From the IMG/VR virus record IMGVR_UViG_3300042298_000417, positions 1 through 35,424 of that record: DNA of 35,424 nucleotides. One strand, given 5' to 3'. The translations under genes and the position numbers were made by a program. Shown here piece by piece: positions 28,765 to 35,424 of this stretch. The notes beneath the pieces are model-generated. The model did no database searches and was not told the DNA's origin. It saw only the letters and a program-made list of their open reading frames with translations. Numbering within the stretch: the stretch's first letter is position 1; every line of letters starts with the position of its first letter. The stretch comes from a virus.

Positions 28765-29261
28765 TGGGTGCATTCCAGACCAAGGGACTGTTCTTCGAAA
28801 CGACTATCCCAGAAGAAAGAGAAGTATTCGGTACAAAGTGGACTTTGAAAGAAGAAGACCATGAGCATAACGGTAAGCTTTATCCTTCGATGAAGAGGAT
28901 ATACATCGAGATGGAGGATGTTACCGAGTATGAATTTGCAATGGCTACCCTCGGTTCGTATAAGCACTGGGAGAGAGTTCTCGAATCTCCGATTATCAGA
29001 CCTCATGTAGACCAGTGGAGGAAAGAACTAAATTTAAAGTTGAAGGCTAGGGCTATGAAGTCCATCATTAAGTCTGCAACAGAAGATGAGAAGCTTTCCT
29101 TCCAAGCGATGAAGTATCTTGCTGATAATGAGTACCTCGACAAGAAGAATAAGAGAGGTAGACCCAGTAAGGATGAAGTTAAAGCTGAACTTAAACGTGA
29201 AGTTGAGATTAACAAATCCTTTAGGGACGATGCTGAAAGAATTGGGTTGAAGATCCAGTAA
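28764..29261 (+). CDS. terS: Putative small terminase subunit (165 aa)
   Basis: Immediately precedes the large terminase with a one-base overlap. The middle part YEFAMATLGSYKHWERVLES and RPHVDQWRKELNLKLKARAM followed by DEKLSFQAMKYLADNEYLD resembles TerS-type proteins of podoviruses, in which a helical oligomerisation region contacts DNA and TerL. The end is basic (KKNKRGRPSKDEVKAELKRE). A recognisable helix-turn-helix is not obvious, so the call rests on position and this partial similarity. Confidence 0.7.
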   Translation: MGAFQTKGLFFETTIPEEREVFGTKWTLKEEDHEHNGKLYPSMKRIYIEMEDVTEYEFAMATLGSYKHWERVLESPIIRPHVDQWRKELNLKLKARAMKSIIKSATEDEKLSFQAMKYLADNEYLDKKNKRGRPSKDEVKAELKREVEINKSFRDDAERIGLKIQ

Positions 29262-30802
29262 TGCCAAGCATTGACGATATCAGAGAGGCAGCAGAGCAAG
29301 ACCTTGTAACTTTCATCAGGCTTGTTGCCCCTCAAAGAGTCCTCGGATCTGTTCACGAAGAACTCTGCCGATGGTGGAACCGTGAAGATGCGAAGACTCA
29401 TCAGTTGACACTACTGCCACGAGATCATGGTAAGTCGGCTATGGTTGCCTACCGTGTTGCTTGGGAGTTAACGAGAGATCCTACACTTCGAGTATTGTAT
29501 ATCTCGGCTACTTCCAACCTAGCTCAGAAGCAGTTGTCCTTTATTAAGTCTATCTTTACTTCCGATATCCATCGTCGCTATTGGCCCGAGCATATCCACG
29601 ATGACGAAGGTAAACGGGAAAAGTGGACTATGACTGAAATCAGTCTTGACCATCCGAAAAGGAGGGAAGAGGCTGTCCGTGATCCCAGTATCTTTACTGG
29701 TGGTCTAACGACATCTCTTACAGGACTGCACTGCGATATCGCTGTCCTCGATGACGTTGTTGTCTACGAGAATGCCTATACTCAGGAAGGCCGGGATAAG
29801 GTTAAGTCCCAGTACTCCCTCCTTTCGTCCATCGAAGGGGCTAATGCAAGGGAATGGGTAGTCGGTACACGGTATCACCCGAAGGATCTGTACTCTGAAC
29901 TCCTCGGTATGGAGGAGGATATTTATAATAAGAGGGGTGAGATTGTTGCAGCAGAACCTATTTACGAAGTCTTTGAGAGGGCTGTAGAAGACATTGGAGA
30001 TGGTACTGGGCAGTTCCTCTGGCCCCGTCAGGTTAGGCACGATGGTAAGGCTTTCGGCTTTGACATCCAAGTCTTAGCGAAGAAGAGAGCGCAGTATCTC
30101 GATAAGACCCAGTTTAGAGCGCAGTATTACAATGACCCCAGTGATCCTGACAATAGACCAATTGACTATGATAAGTTTCAGTATTACGAAAAAGAACACT
30201 TGACAAATACCCAAGGTTCGTGGTATTATAGGGACAGAAAACTAAACGTATTTGCAGCAGTTGACTTTGCGTACAGTTTAAGAAGGAAGGCTGACTTCAC
30301 TGCAATAGTCGTTATCGGGGTAGATTACCAGAATAACGTATACGTTCTAGATATCGACAGATTTAAGACTGATAAGATTTCTGAATACTTCCAGCATATT
30401 TTAGAACTCCTTAACAGATGGGACTTTAAAAAGCTTAGAGCGGAAGTTACAGCAGCACAGGCTGCAATTGTTCAGGAGTTGAAAGAGAGTTACATTAAGC
30501 CCCACGGGTTGATGCTGAAGATCGAAGAGCATAAACCGACAAGACACTCTGGTTCAAAGGAAGAGAGAATGTCTGCTATCCTCGAACCAAGGTACGACAA
30601 TATGGCTATCTACCATTATAAAGGTGGTAACTGCCAGCTTCTTGAGGAGGAACTTGTAAGTCGTAATCCACCTCACGACGATATTAAAGATGCTTTAGCT
30701 TCCTGTATTGAGACAGCAGTTAAGCCATCTTCAAACTATATGAATAGAAAAGTTTCTAATAACGTAATTTACTCTGAAAGATTTGGTGGAGTGTCTCATT
30801 AA
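29261..30802 (+). CDS. terL: Terminase large subunit (T7-like, 513 aa)
   Basis: The packaging ATPase/nuclease. Walker A-like LLPRDHGKS at 51-59, Walker B CDIAVLDDVV (Asp164, Asp165), and motif III-like VVGTRYHPKD at 200-209. The C-terminal RNase H-like nuclease has FAAVDFAYS (Asp335), ADFTAIVVIGVD (Asp345) and VLDIDRF (Asp365), and a late PPHDDIKDALASC segment supplies the remaining acid. The P-loop with PRDHGKS is the form seen in T7-like terminases. It would cut and translocate concatemeric DNA through the portal encoded next. One-base overlaps join it to both neighbours. Confidence 0.93.
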   Translation: MPSIDDIREAAEQDLVTFIRLVAPQRVLGSVHEELCRWWNREDAKTHQLTLLPRDHGKSAMVAYRVAWELTRDPTLRVLYISATSNLAQKQLSFIKSIFTSDIHRRYWPEHIHDDEGKREKWTMTEISLDHPKRREEAVRDPSIFTGGLTTSLTGLHCDIAVLDDVVVYENAYTQEGRDKVKSQYSLLSSIEGANAREWVVGTRYHPKDLYSELLGMEEDIYNKRGEIVAAEPIYEVFERAVEDIGDGTGQFLWPRQVRHDGKAFGFDIQVLAKKRAQYLDKTQFRAQYYNDPSDPDNRPIDYDKFQYYEKEHLTNTQGSWYYRDRKLNVFAAVDFAYSLRRKADFTAIVVIGVDYQNNVYVLDIDRFKTDKISEYFQHILELLNRWDFKKLRAEVTAAQAAIVQELKESYIKPHGLMLKIEEHKPTRHSGSKEERMSAILEPRYDNMAIYHYKGGNCQLLEEELVSRNPPHDDIKDALASCIETAVKPSSNYMNRKVSNNVIYSERFGGVSH

Positions 30803-32550
30803 TGGCTGGTAACACCCTCGATATGAAACTTATTATCAGCCCTGATAATATTGCTACGGCAATTGCTGATAAGTGGCGTCTCTGGAATCAACAGAGAGTT
30901 GGTAAGCTTGAAGAGTGGAAGGAACTCCGTAACTATCTCTTCGCTACAGATACAAGATCAACGAGTAATAGTAAGCTTCCTTGGAAGAATAGTACGACTG
31001 TTCCGAAGCTAACTCAGATTAGAGACAATCTCCACGCTAATTACATGGCTGCTTTGTTTCCACAGAATAAGTGGATGAAGTGGATGGCTGACGATAAGTC
31101 TAGCAATAATAAGACGAAGCGTGAGACTATCCAAGCTTATATGGAAAATAAAGTTCAGCAGTCTGACTTCGAAATTACGATGTCAAAGCTTATTCTCGAT
31201 TACATCGACTACGGTAACTGCTTTGCTACTGTCGATTATGAGACAAACTACACTGAACTTGAAAATGGTGAGTTTATTCCCAGTTACATCGGTCCAAAGG
31301 TAGTTAGAATCTCTCCATACGACATCGTATTCAACCCTGTTGCTTCTGATTTCAAGAAGACACCGAAGATTATCCGCTCGATTATGACAATGGGCGAAGC
31401 AAAGCGGATGGTTGATGAAGATCCTAATAAAGAATATATGAATAAGATCTTCGACAAGATGGTGGGTAATAGAAACGCCATCCAAGGGTATTCAGATTCC
31501 GATTTGCATAAGAATGATGGCTTCGTTGTTGATGGTTTCGGCAGTATCCGAGAGTATTACAACTCTAATTATGTAGAAATTCTGACATTTTATGGAGACA
31601 TCTACGATCAAATCACTAATACACTACTTAAAAACAGAATTATCAAGGTTGTCGATAGATCTTACATCCTTAATGATATTCCTAACCCTTCTTGGTTGGG
31701 TACATCCCCGATTTTCCACGTTGGTTGGAGAGAAAGACCTGATAACCTTTATGCTATGGGTCCACTTGATAACCTCGTCGGTCTTCAGTACCGAATGGAC
31801 CACCTCGAAAACCTGAAAGCTGACGTTTTCGACCAGATTGCCTTCCCTATCCTGAAGATTAAGGGTGATGTTGAAGACTTTGACTTCCAACCGGGAGCTA
31901 GGATTTACATCGGTGATGAAGGTGATGTTGGTTATCTTGTTCCAGATGCTACTGCACTGAGTGCTGACAACCAGATTGCTATCATTGAGAATAGAATGGA
32001 GCAAATGGCTGGTGCTCCAAGAGAAGCAATGGGTATTAGAACTCCCGGTGAAAAGACAGCATTTGAAATTAGTTCATTGCAGAACGCTGCTGGTAGAATC
32101 TTCCAGAATAAGACGCAGCACTTCGAGCGTATCTTCGTAGAGCCAATCCTTAACGCTATGCTTGAGGCTGGTAGACGGAATATGGATGCCTCTGACATTA
32201 TCCGTATCTTCGATGATGCTCTCGGAATTACAGTCTTCGAGACGATTACGAAGGAAGATATTACAGCGAAGGGTAAGATCATTCCGATGGGTGCTAGACA
32301 CTTTGCTGAAAGAGCGCAGAGAGTTCAGAACCTCCAGCAACTCTGGCAGTTGAAAGCTGCTGATCCTTCTGTCGCTGCTCATATGAGTGGTAAGGAATTT
32401 GCTAGGATTATGGCAGAAGAACTCGGAGAGAAGGCTCTCTTCGGTGAGAATATCTCAGTGTACGAAACTTACGAAACCCAGAAGGTTGCACAGGAAGTTC
32501 AGTTGATGGCTGATGAAGAGAATGCAATCGCTATGGAAGAAGGAATTTAA
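30802..32550 (+). CDS. Portal / head-tail connector protein (582 aa)
   Basis: Begins MAGNTLDMKLIISPDNIATA and includes KWRLWNQQRVGKLEEWKELR, NYLFATDTRST, NSTTVPKLTQIRDNLHANYM, a central stem/clip region and a Glu-rich C-terminal tail (VQLMADEENAIAMEEGI). Length, order (TerL, portal, scaffold, capsid) and the PK..QI.D.L..N.....FP motif fit podovirus portals, twelve copies of which form the packaging and ejection channel. It overlaps TerL and the next small gene by one base each. Confidence 0.88.
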   Translation: MAGNTLDMKLIISPDNIATAIADKWRLWNQQRVGKLEEWKELRNYLFATDTRSTSNSKLPWKNSTTVPKLTQIRDNLHANYMAALFPQNKWMKWMADDKSSNNKTKRETIQAYMENKVQQSDFEITMSKLILDYIDYGNCFATVDYETNYTELENGEFIPSYIGPKVVRISPYDIVFNPVASDFKKTPKIIRSIMTMGEAKRMVDEDPNKEYMNKIFDKMVGNRNAIQGYSDSDLHKNDGFVVDGFGSIREYYNSNYVEILTFYGDIYDQITNTLLKNRIIKVVDRSYILNDIPNPSWLGTSPIFHVGWRERPDNLYAMGPLDNLVGLQYRMDHLENLKADVFDQIAFPILKIKGDVEDFDFQPGARIYIGDEGDVGYLVPDATALSADNQIAIIENRMEQMAGAPREAMGIRTPGEKTAFEISSLQNAAGRIFQNKTQHFERIFVEPILNAMLEAGRRNMDASDIIRIFDDALGITVFETITKEDITAKGKIIPMGARHFAERAQRVQNLQQLWQLKAADPSVAAHMSGKEFARIMAEELGEKALFGENISVYETYETQKVAQEVQLMADEENAIAMEEGI

Positions 32551-32798
32551 TGAAGACAATTTGGTTTATGGACCTTCCTAAAGACGAACAGGAAGGTTTT
32601 AAAAAGGAAGTTAAGTCTGCAAAGAACGTACTTGATAAACTAGAAGATATCGTAAGAAGCAGACTGAAAGATATTGTAGTTACTGAAGACTACGATAGTC
32701 CTAGCTGGGCTTTTAAGCAAGCAGACCGTAACGGTTACAATAGGGCTTTAATGGAAATTATTAATATTCTCAACCTAGACCATGAGGTAAATAAGTAA
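32550..32798 (+). CDS. Small conserved protein between portal and scaffold (82 aa)
   Basis: TIWFMDLPKDEQEGFKKEVK, SAKNVLDKLEDIVRSRLKDI, then SPSWAFKQADRNGYNRALME and IINILNL. The W..KQAD.NGYNRAL motif occurs in small proteins encoded just before the scaffold in many podoviruses. The role is unknown, possibly head assembly. Coupled to the portal by a TAATG overlap, and one base from the scaffold start. Confidence 0.75.
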   Translation: MKTIWFMDLPKDEQEGFKKEVKSAKNVLDKLEDIVRSRLKDIVVTEDYDSPSWAFKQADRNGYNRALMEIINILNLDHEVNK

Positions 32799-33551
32799 AT
32801 GACAGATATTTTTTCTTCCGCGACAACGGAACAGACGGCAACTGAAGGACAGCAGAATCAGACAAACGACTCTTATGTTACCCAGTTGGTAGGAGAAGGC
32901 AAGAAGTTTAAGGATGTTGAATCTCTTGCAAAGGGTAAACTTGAAGCTGATCGGCATATTGGTGAAATCACTAAGACGCTTGATGAACTTCGGGCTGAAC
33001 TCGCAAAGCAGGATTATGCAAAGTCACTCCTTGAACAGATGAACAAGGGTTCTGAAGCTGGTGCAGAACAGCCCTCTCCGGTAACAACCAGTCCCTCTAA
33101 TACTGAGAATACCACTCAGAGCGCGAGTGACATCGAATCCCTTGTAGAAAAAGTTATCACTCAGAAAGAAAGAACTCGAACTGTTTCCCAGAACATCGCC
33201 GCTGTTGGCGAAGAGATGGAAAGACAGTTTGGAGATAAAGCTGGTCAGATTCTTAAAACCAAGAGTACAGAGCTTGGAATGTCTCTCGATAGACTAAAGG
33301 AAATCGCAGCAGAGTCTCCGACAGCTTTCTTTCAGTTGATTGGAGTTTCTGCTCAAAAGAAGGTAACACCCGTGACAGCACCTCAGTCTACAATTCGCAG
33401 TGAAAACTTTAATCCTAATTCTCAGGACCGTGACTTTGATTATTATCAGAAGATGCGTAGAGAGAATAGGAGCATGTACTACTCCCCAAAGGTCCAGAAC
33501 ATGATGCTTCAGGACCGGGAAAGACTTGGGAGTAAATTCTACAAAACTTAA
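32799..33551 (+). CDS. Capsid assembly scaffolding protein (250 aa)
   Basis: Acidic, Gln/Thr-rich N-terminus, SYVTQLVGEGKKFKDVESLA followed by KGKLEADRHIGEITKTLDEL (the VGEGKKF.D...LA.GK.E.D.HI motif of T7-like scaffolds), a coiled-coil middle, a Ser/Thr linker, and a C-terminal helix-rich end (DYYQKMRRENRSMYYSPKVQ). It directs procapsid assembly around the portal and leaves before DNA packaging. Its position directly before the capsid gene agrees. Confidence 0.85.
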   Translation: MTDIFSSATTEQTATEGQQNQTNDSYVTQLVGEGKKFKDVESLAKGKLEADRHIGEITKTLDELRAELAKQDYAKSLLEQMNKGSEAGAEQPSPVTTSPSNTENTTQSASDIESLVEKVITQKERTRTVSQNIAAVGEEMERQFGDKAGQILKTKSTELGMSLDRLKEIAAESPTAFFQLIGVSAQKKVTPVTAPQSTIRSENFNPNSQDRDFDYYQKMRRENRSMYYSPKVQNMMLQDRERLGSKFYKT

Positions 33552-33572
33552 CATTAATAAAGGAGATCAGAT

Positions 33573-34553
33573 ATGTCGGGTATGACAACTGGTAATGTAT
33601 CTCTCCTCACTCGCTCGGAAGTTTGGTCGCGTGAGCTGAAGGAGATTCTTCGTGATGAGCTTATGGCTCAGACATACGTTCGCTGGCTTCAGGAGTTTCC
33701 TGACGGCGATACGTTTAAGATCCCGTCCATCGGTCAGGCGTATGTCGATGACTACTCTGAAGATGAGTCGGTAAAGTATCGTCCTCTGGACACTGGACAG
33801 TTCACCTTCCAGATCACTGAGTACCTCTCTTCGGGTACTTACGTGACGAAGAAGGCTGAACAGGATATGTTCTATATGAACGAGCTTGTCTCGCGGTTTG
33901 TTCCCGAGCAGGAGCGTGCTATTATGGAGCATGTCGAGGAGGCCATCCTTGGTCTTCAGTCTGGTCAGACGGCTGGCAATGCCAACATCATTAACGGTAT
34001 CGCTCACCGTTATGCTGGCTCTGGTTCTGCTTCGGGTACAATGGTTGCCAACGGTATTACGCTGGCCGACTTTGCCCGTGCTAACCTTGCCCTGAACAAG
34101 GCCAATGTGTCAGCTAACAACCGTGTCGCTATCGTCGATCCGTCTGCTGCTTACCTCATTGAGACTCTCTCGAACATCTCGAACGTTTCTAACAACCCGA
34201 TGTTTGAAGGTATTGTGTCTTCGGGTATCGCTACTGGTATGCGCTTCGTCCGTAACATTTACGGCTTCGATGTCTATACCTCGCAGCGTGTTGCTACGAT
34301 TGGTACAGAGTCTGTAAAGATTGGTGATCAGAGCGGTTCTGCGATTAGCTGCGCTGGGTTTAAGGCCAACCTGTTCTTCTCTGCTGATGCTTCGGTTGTT
34401 CCGTTCATCGGTGCTTGGAGACAGATGCCGGAAGTCGATACTGAGTACAACAAGGACTTCCAGCGTACAGAGTTTGTGACAACTGCTCGTTATGGTGTCA
34501 AGCTGTATCGTCCTGAAAACCTTGTCGTTGTTCTTTCGAACTCGGCTGTTTAA
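33573..34553 (+). CDS. Major capsid protein (326 aa)
   Basis: Preceded by a strong ribosome site (AAAGGAGATCAGAT). The sequence has the hallmarks of an HK97-fold capsid protein: extended N-arm, KIPSIGQAYVDDYSEDESVK (E-loop region), MNELVSRFVPEQERAIMEHV spine helix, ANLALNKANVSANNRVAIVD P-domain, and a C-terminal TTARYGVKLYRPENLVVVLS strand set. Codon use is richer in GC and in TCG/CGT than other genes, as expected for a very highly expressed protein. It follows the scaffold gene directly. Confidence 0.92.
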   Translation: MSGMTTGNVSLLTRSEVWSRELKEILRDELMAQTYVRWLQEFPDGDTFKIPSIGQAYVDDYSEDESVKYRPLDTGQFTFQITEYLSSGTYVTKKAEQDMFYMNELVSRFVPEQERAIMEHVEEAILGLQSGQTAGNANIINGIAHRYAGSGSASGTMVANGITLADFARANLALNKANVSANNRVAIVDPSAAYLIETLSNISNVSNNPMFEGIVSSGIATGMRFVRNIYGFDVYTSQRVATIGTESVKIGDQSGSAISCAGFKANLFFSADASVVPFIGAWRQMPEVDTEYNKDFQRTEFVTTARYGVKLYRPENLVVVLSNSAV

Positions 34554-34569
34554 TAGAGGAGGATAGAAT

Positions 34570-35046
34570 ATGGCTGATTGGACAAACTCGGACGGTCTTG
34601 AAGTCCGTTTCGTTAACCCGGAGGCTGGCCCGACTGGTGCTGGTCTTGAGGCTTGCGGCCCGCTGAAGAGCATTGCCGTTGACTTTGACTTTGCGACAGC
34701 TATCACTGCTGCTGCTGATGGTCACGAAGCCTTTATCCCGGCTGGCTCGTACATTGTCAATGCCTACCTTATCGTTACGACTGCTGCTACCTCTGCGGGT
34801 ACAGCTACTTTGACGATTGGTCTGGCTCAGAAGGATGGTACGGTAATTGATGCTGACGGTATTGATGCTACAATCGCTCTTGCTGCTCTTGGCGCTGCCA
34901 AGGTGGTTCGTTGCGATGGTGCTCTTTCTGCTGGTACAGCCTCGGTTGGCTCGGCTAACGCTTACGTCTATACGACACCGACAACTGCTGGCGATGCCTT
35001 TACGGCTGGCCGTGGTAAGCTGGTGATCCAGTATATCGAAGTGTAA
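34570..35046 (+). CDS. Probable head decoration or minor capsid protein (158 aa)
   Basis: Follows the capsid gene by 16 bases with GAGGAGGATAGAAT ahead of the ATG, and shares its optimised codon use. It is an Ala/Gly/Thr-rich beta protein: VDFDFATAITAAADGHEAFI, PAGSYIVNAYLIVTTAATSA, LTIGLAQKDGTVIDADGIDA and a closing AGRGKLVIQYIEV. The fold looks like an all-beta decoration domain that binds the capsid surface. The gene is followed by a hairpin and a new promoter, so it ends the head operon. Confidence 0.7.
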   Translation: MADWTNSDGLEVRFVNPEAGPTGAGLEACGPLKSIAVDFDFATAITAAADGHEAFIPAGSYIVNAYLIVTTAATSAGTATLTIGLAQKDGTVIDADGIDATIALAALGAAKVVRCDGALSAGTASVGSANAYVYTTPTTAGDAFTAGRGKLVIQYIEV

Positions 35047-35059
35047 TAACTCTGGTCTT

Positions 35060-35083
35060 GGGGGAGTCCTTCGGGATTCCCCC
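35060..35083 (+). terminator. Hairpin terminator after head genes
   Basis: GGGGGAGTCC, a TTCG tetraloop, and GGATTCCCCC: a 10-bp stem with one G-T pair. It is followed only by TT before the next -35 box, so the U tract is minimal and termination may be partial. It separates the capsid/decoration unit from the next transcription unit. Confidence 0.65.
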
Positions 35084-35111
35084 TTGACAATCTAAAAAGA
35101 AGCGATATAAT
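35084..35111 (+). promoter_or_regulatory. Consensus sigma70 promoter downstream of head genes
   Basis: Perfect TTGACA (35084-35089) and perfect TATAAT (35106-35111) with a 16-base spacer, directly after the hairpin stem. It drives the gene starting at 35150 and probably the tail and internal virion genes beyond the window. It is the best promoter match in the window. Confidence 0.85.
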
Positions 35112-35149
35112 AATACTATTAGTCCACCCGGTTGATATAGGATAGATTA

Positions 35150-35424
35150 ATGCCAAATGTTCAACACTCAAGTCTGACAGATCCCAATCTCCATGAACCA
35201 AAGGGGATTGCTGCTGCATCTGCTAACCAGTTGTATCTTTCTAATGGTAGTGGTTCTGGTACGTGGACTAACGCTAATAGGTTTCCCGGTACAGGCTGGG
35301 CTAAATATACGAATACGACATACGTAAGTACTACAGCCCTAGCGGTTAGTACTACTGAAGTACTTCTTCCATTTACAACTGATGATACAGTTACTCAACT
35401 TCCGATTACTCTTACTGGTACAAC
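35150..35424 (+). CDS. Structural protein, 5' part (cut by window end)
   Basis: The frame is open from ATG 35150 to the end (about 91 codons). MPNVQHSSLTDPNLHEPKGI then AAASANQLYLSNGSGSGTWT contains the DPNLHEPKG...A......Y.S.G.GSG.W motif I recognise at the N-terminus of phage head- or tail-associated structural proteins. The rest (TTEVLLPFTTDDTVTQLPIT) is beta-like. AGGATAG is near the start codon. The consensus promoter just upstream suggests strong expression. The full length and role are outside the window. Confidence 0.7.
   Translation, partial: MPNVQHSSLTDPNLHEPKGIAAASANQLYLSNGSGSGTWTNANRFPGTGWAKYTNTTYVSTTALAVSTTEVLLPFTTDDTVTQLPITLTGT

Noticed and set aside
34110-34706. Leftward 198-codon frame opposite the capsid gene
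   Set aside because: A consequence of the biased codon use of the capsid gene on the + strand; no motif or start signal.
1-35424. Integrase, attachment site or repressor indicating a temperate phage
   Set aside because: None of these could be recognised on either strand; the tRNA genes are not flanked by an integrase, so a tRNA-based attachment site is unsupported.

Overview
The window is a contiguous piece of a tailed double-stranded DNA bacteriophage genome (Caudoviricetes). Its gene set is podovirus-like: a T7-type large terminase, a portal followed by scaffold and capsid, large internal virion proteins, a T7-gp4-like primase-helicase and a family A DNA polymerase. I see no integrase, repressor or single-subunit RNA polymerase, so within this window it looks like a virulent phage that uses host RNA polymerase. 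The clear promoters are all sigma70-like. The host is uncertain. A GcrA-like DNA-binding protein and a DUF6127-like membrane protein hint at an alphaproteobacterial host, but this is inference.

Layout. (1) 3-7892, rightward: the end of a large internal virion protein (cut by the window), a second internal virion protein, a two-domain virion peptidoglycan hydrolase, then a chain of small Lys-rich or Ser/Pro-rich proteins of unknown function. An intrinsic terminator at 8068-8097 closes this unit and lies inside the convergent gene opposite. (2) 7894-20790, leftward: nucleotide and DNA metabolism. This holds a monomeric class II ribonucleotide reductase, a metallophosphoesterase, an RlpA-like wall hydrolase, tRNA-Thr(UGU), tRNA-Arg(UCU), an endonuclease VII-like HNH protein, a RecB/Cas4-like exonuclease, glutaredoxin, a MazG-like pyrophosphohydrolase, a DUF3310 protein, a putative ssDNA-binding protein, DNA polymerase, primase-helicase and a run of small early-type genes that includes a GP88-like protein and a GcrA-like protein. 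(3) 20791-21853: a 1.06-kb divergent region without a convincing gene. It carries three 56-bp repeats with six palindromes, a G-quadruplex-type G tract, two tandem rightward sigma70 promoters and a structured leader. (4) 21854-27413: tail-fibre and tail-associated genes with mosaic composition. (5) 27432-28764: the lysis region (DUF6127-like membrane protein, M15 endolysin, holin, small membrane protein). (6) 28764-35046: packaging and head genes (TerS, TerL, portal, scaffold, major capsid, decoration protein), then a hairpin, a consensus promoter and the start of another structural gene cut by the window end.

The two ends fit a circular or permuted map: the missing segment should hold tail-tube/nozzle genes and the front of the internal virion protein. 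Many junctions are TAATG or ATGA overlaps, so translation is probably coupled through long operons. The most unusual points are an RlpA-like secreted protein whose signal peptide appears to be encoded partly by the tRNA-Thr gene, the iteron/G-tract region, a family A polymerase with two substitutions in the sugar-gate pocket, and a short N-terminal motif shared by two adjacent virion proteins.
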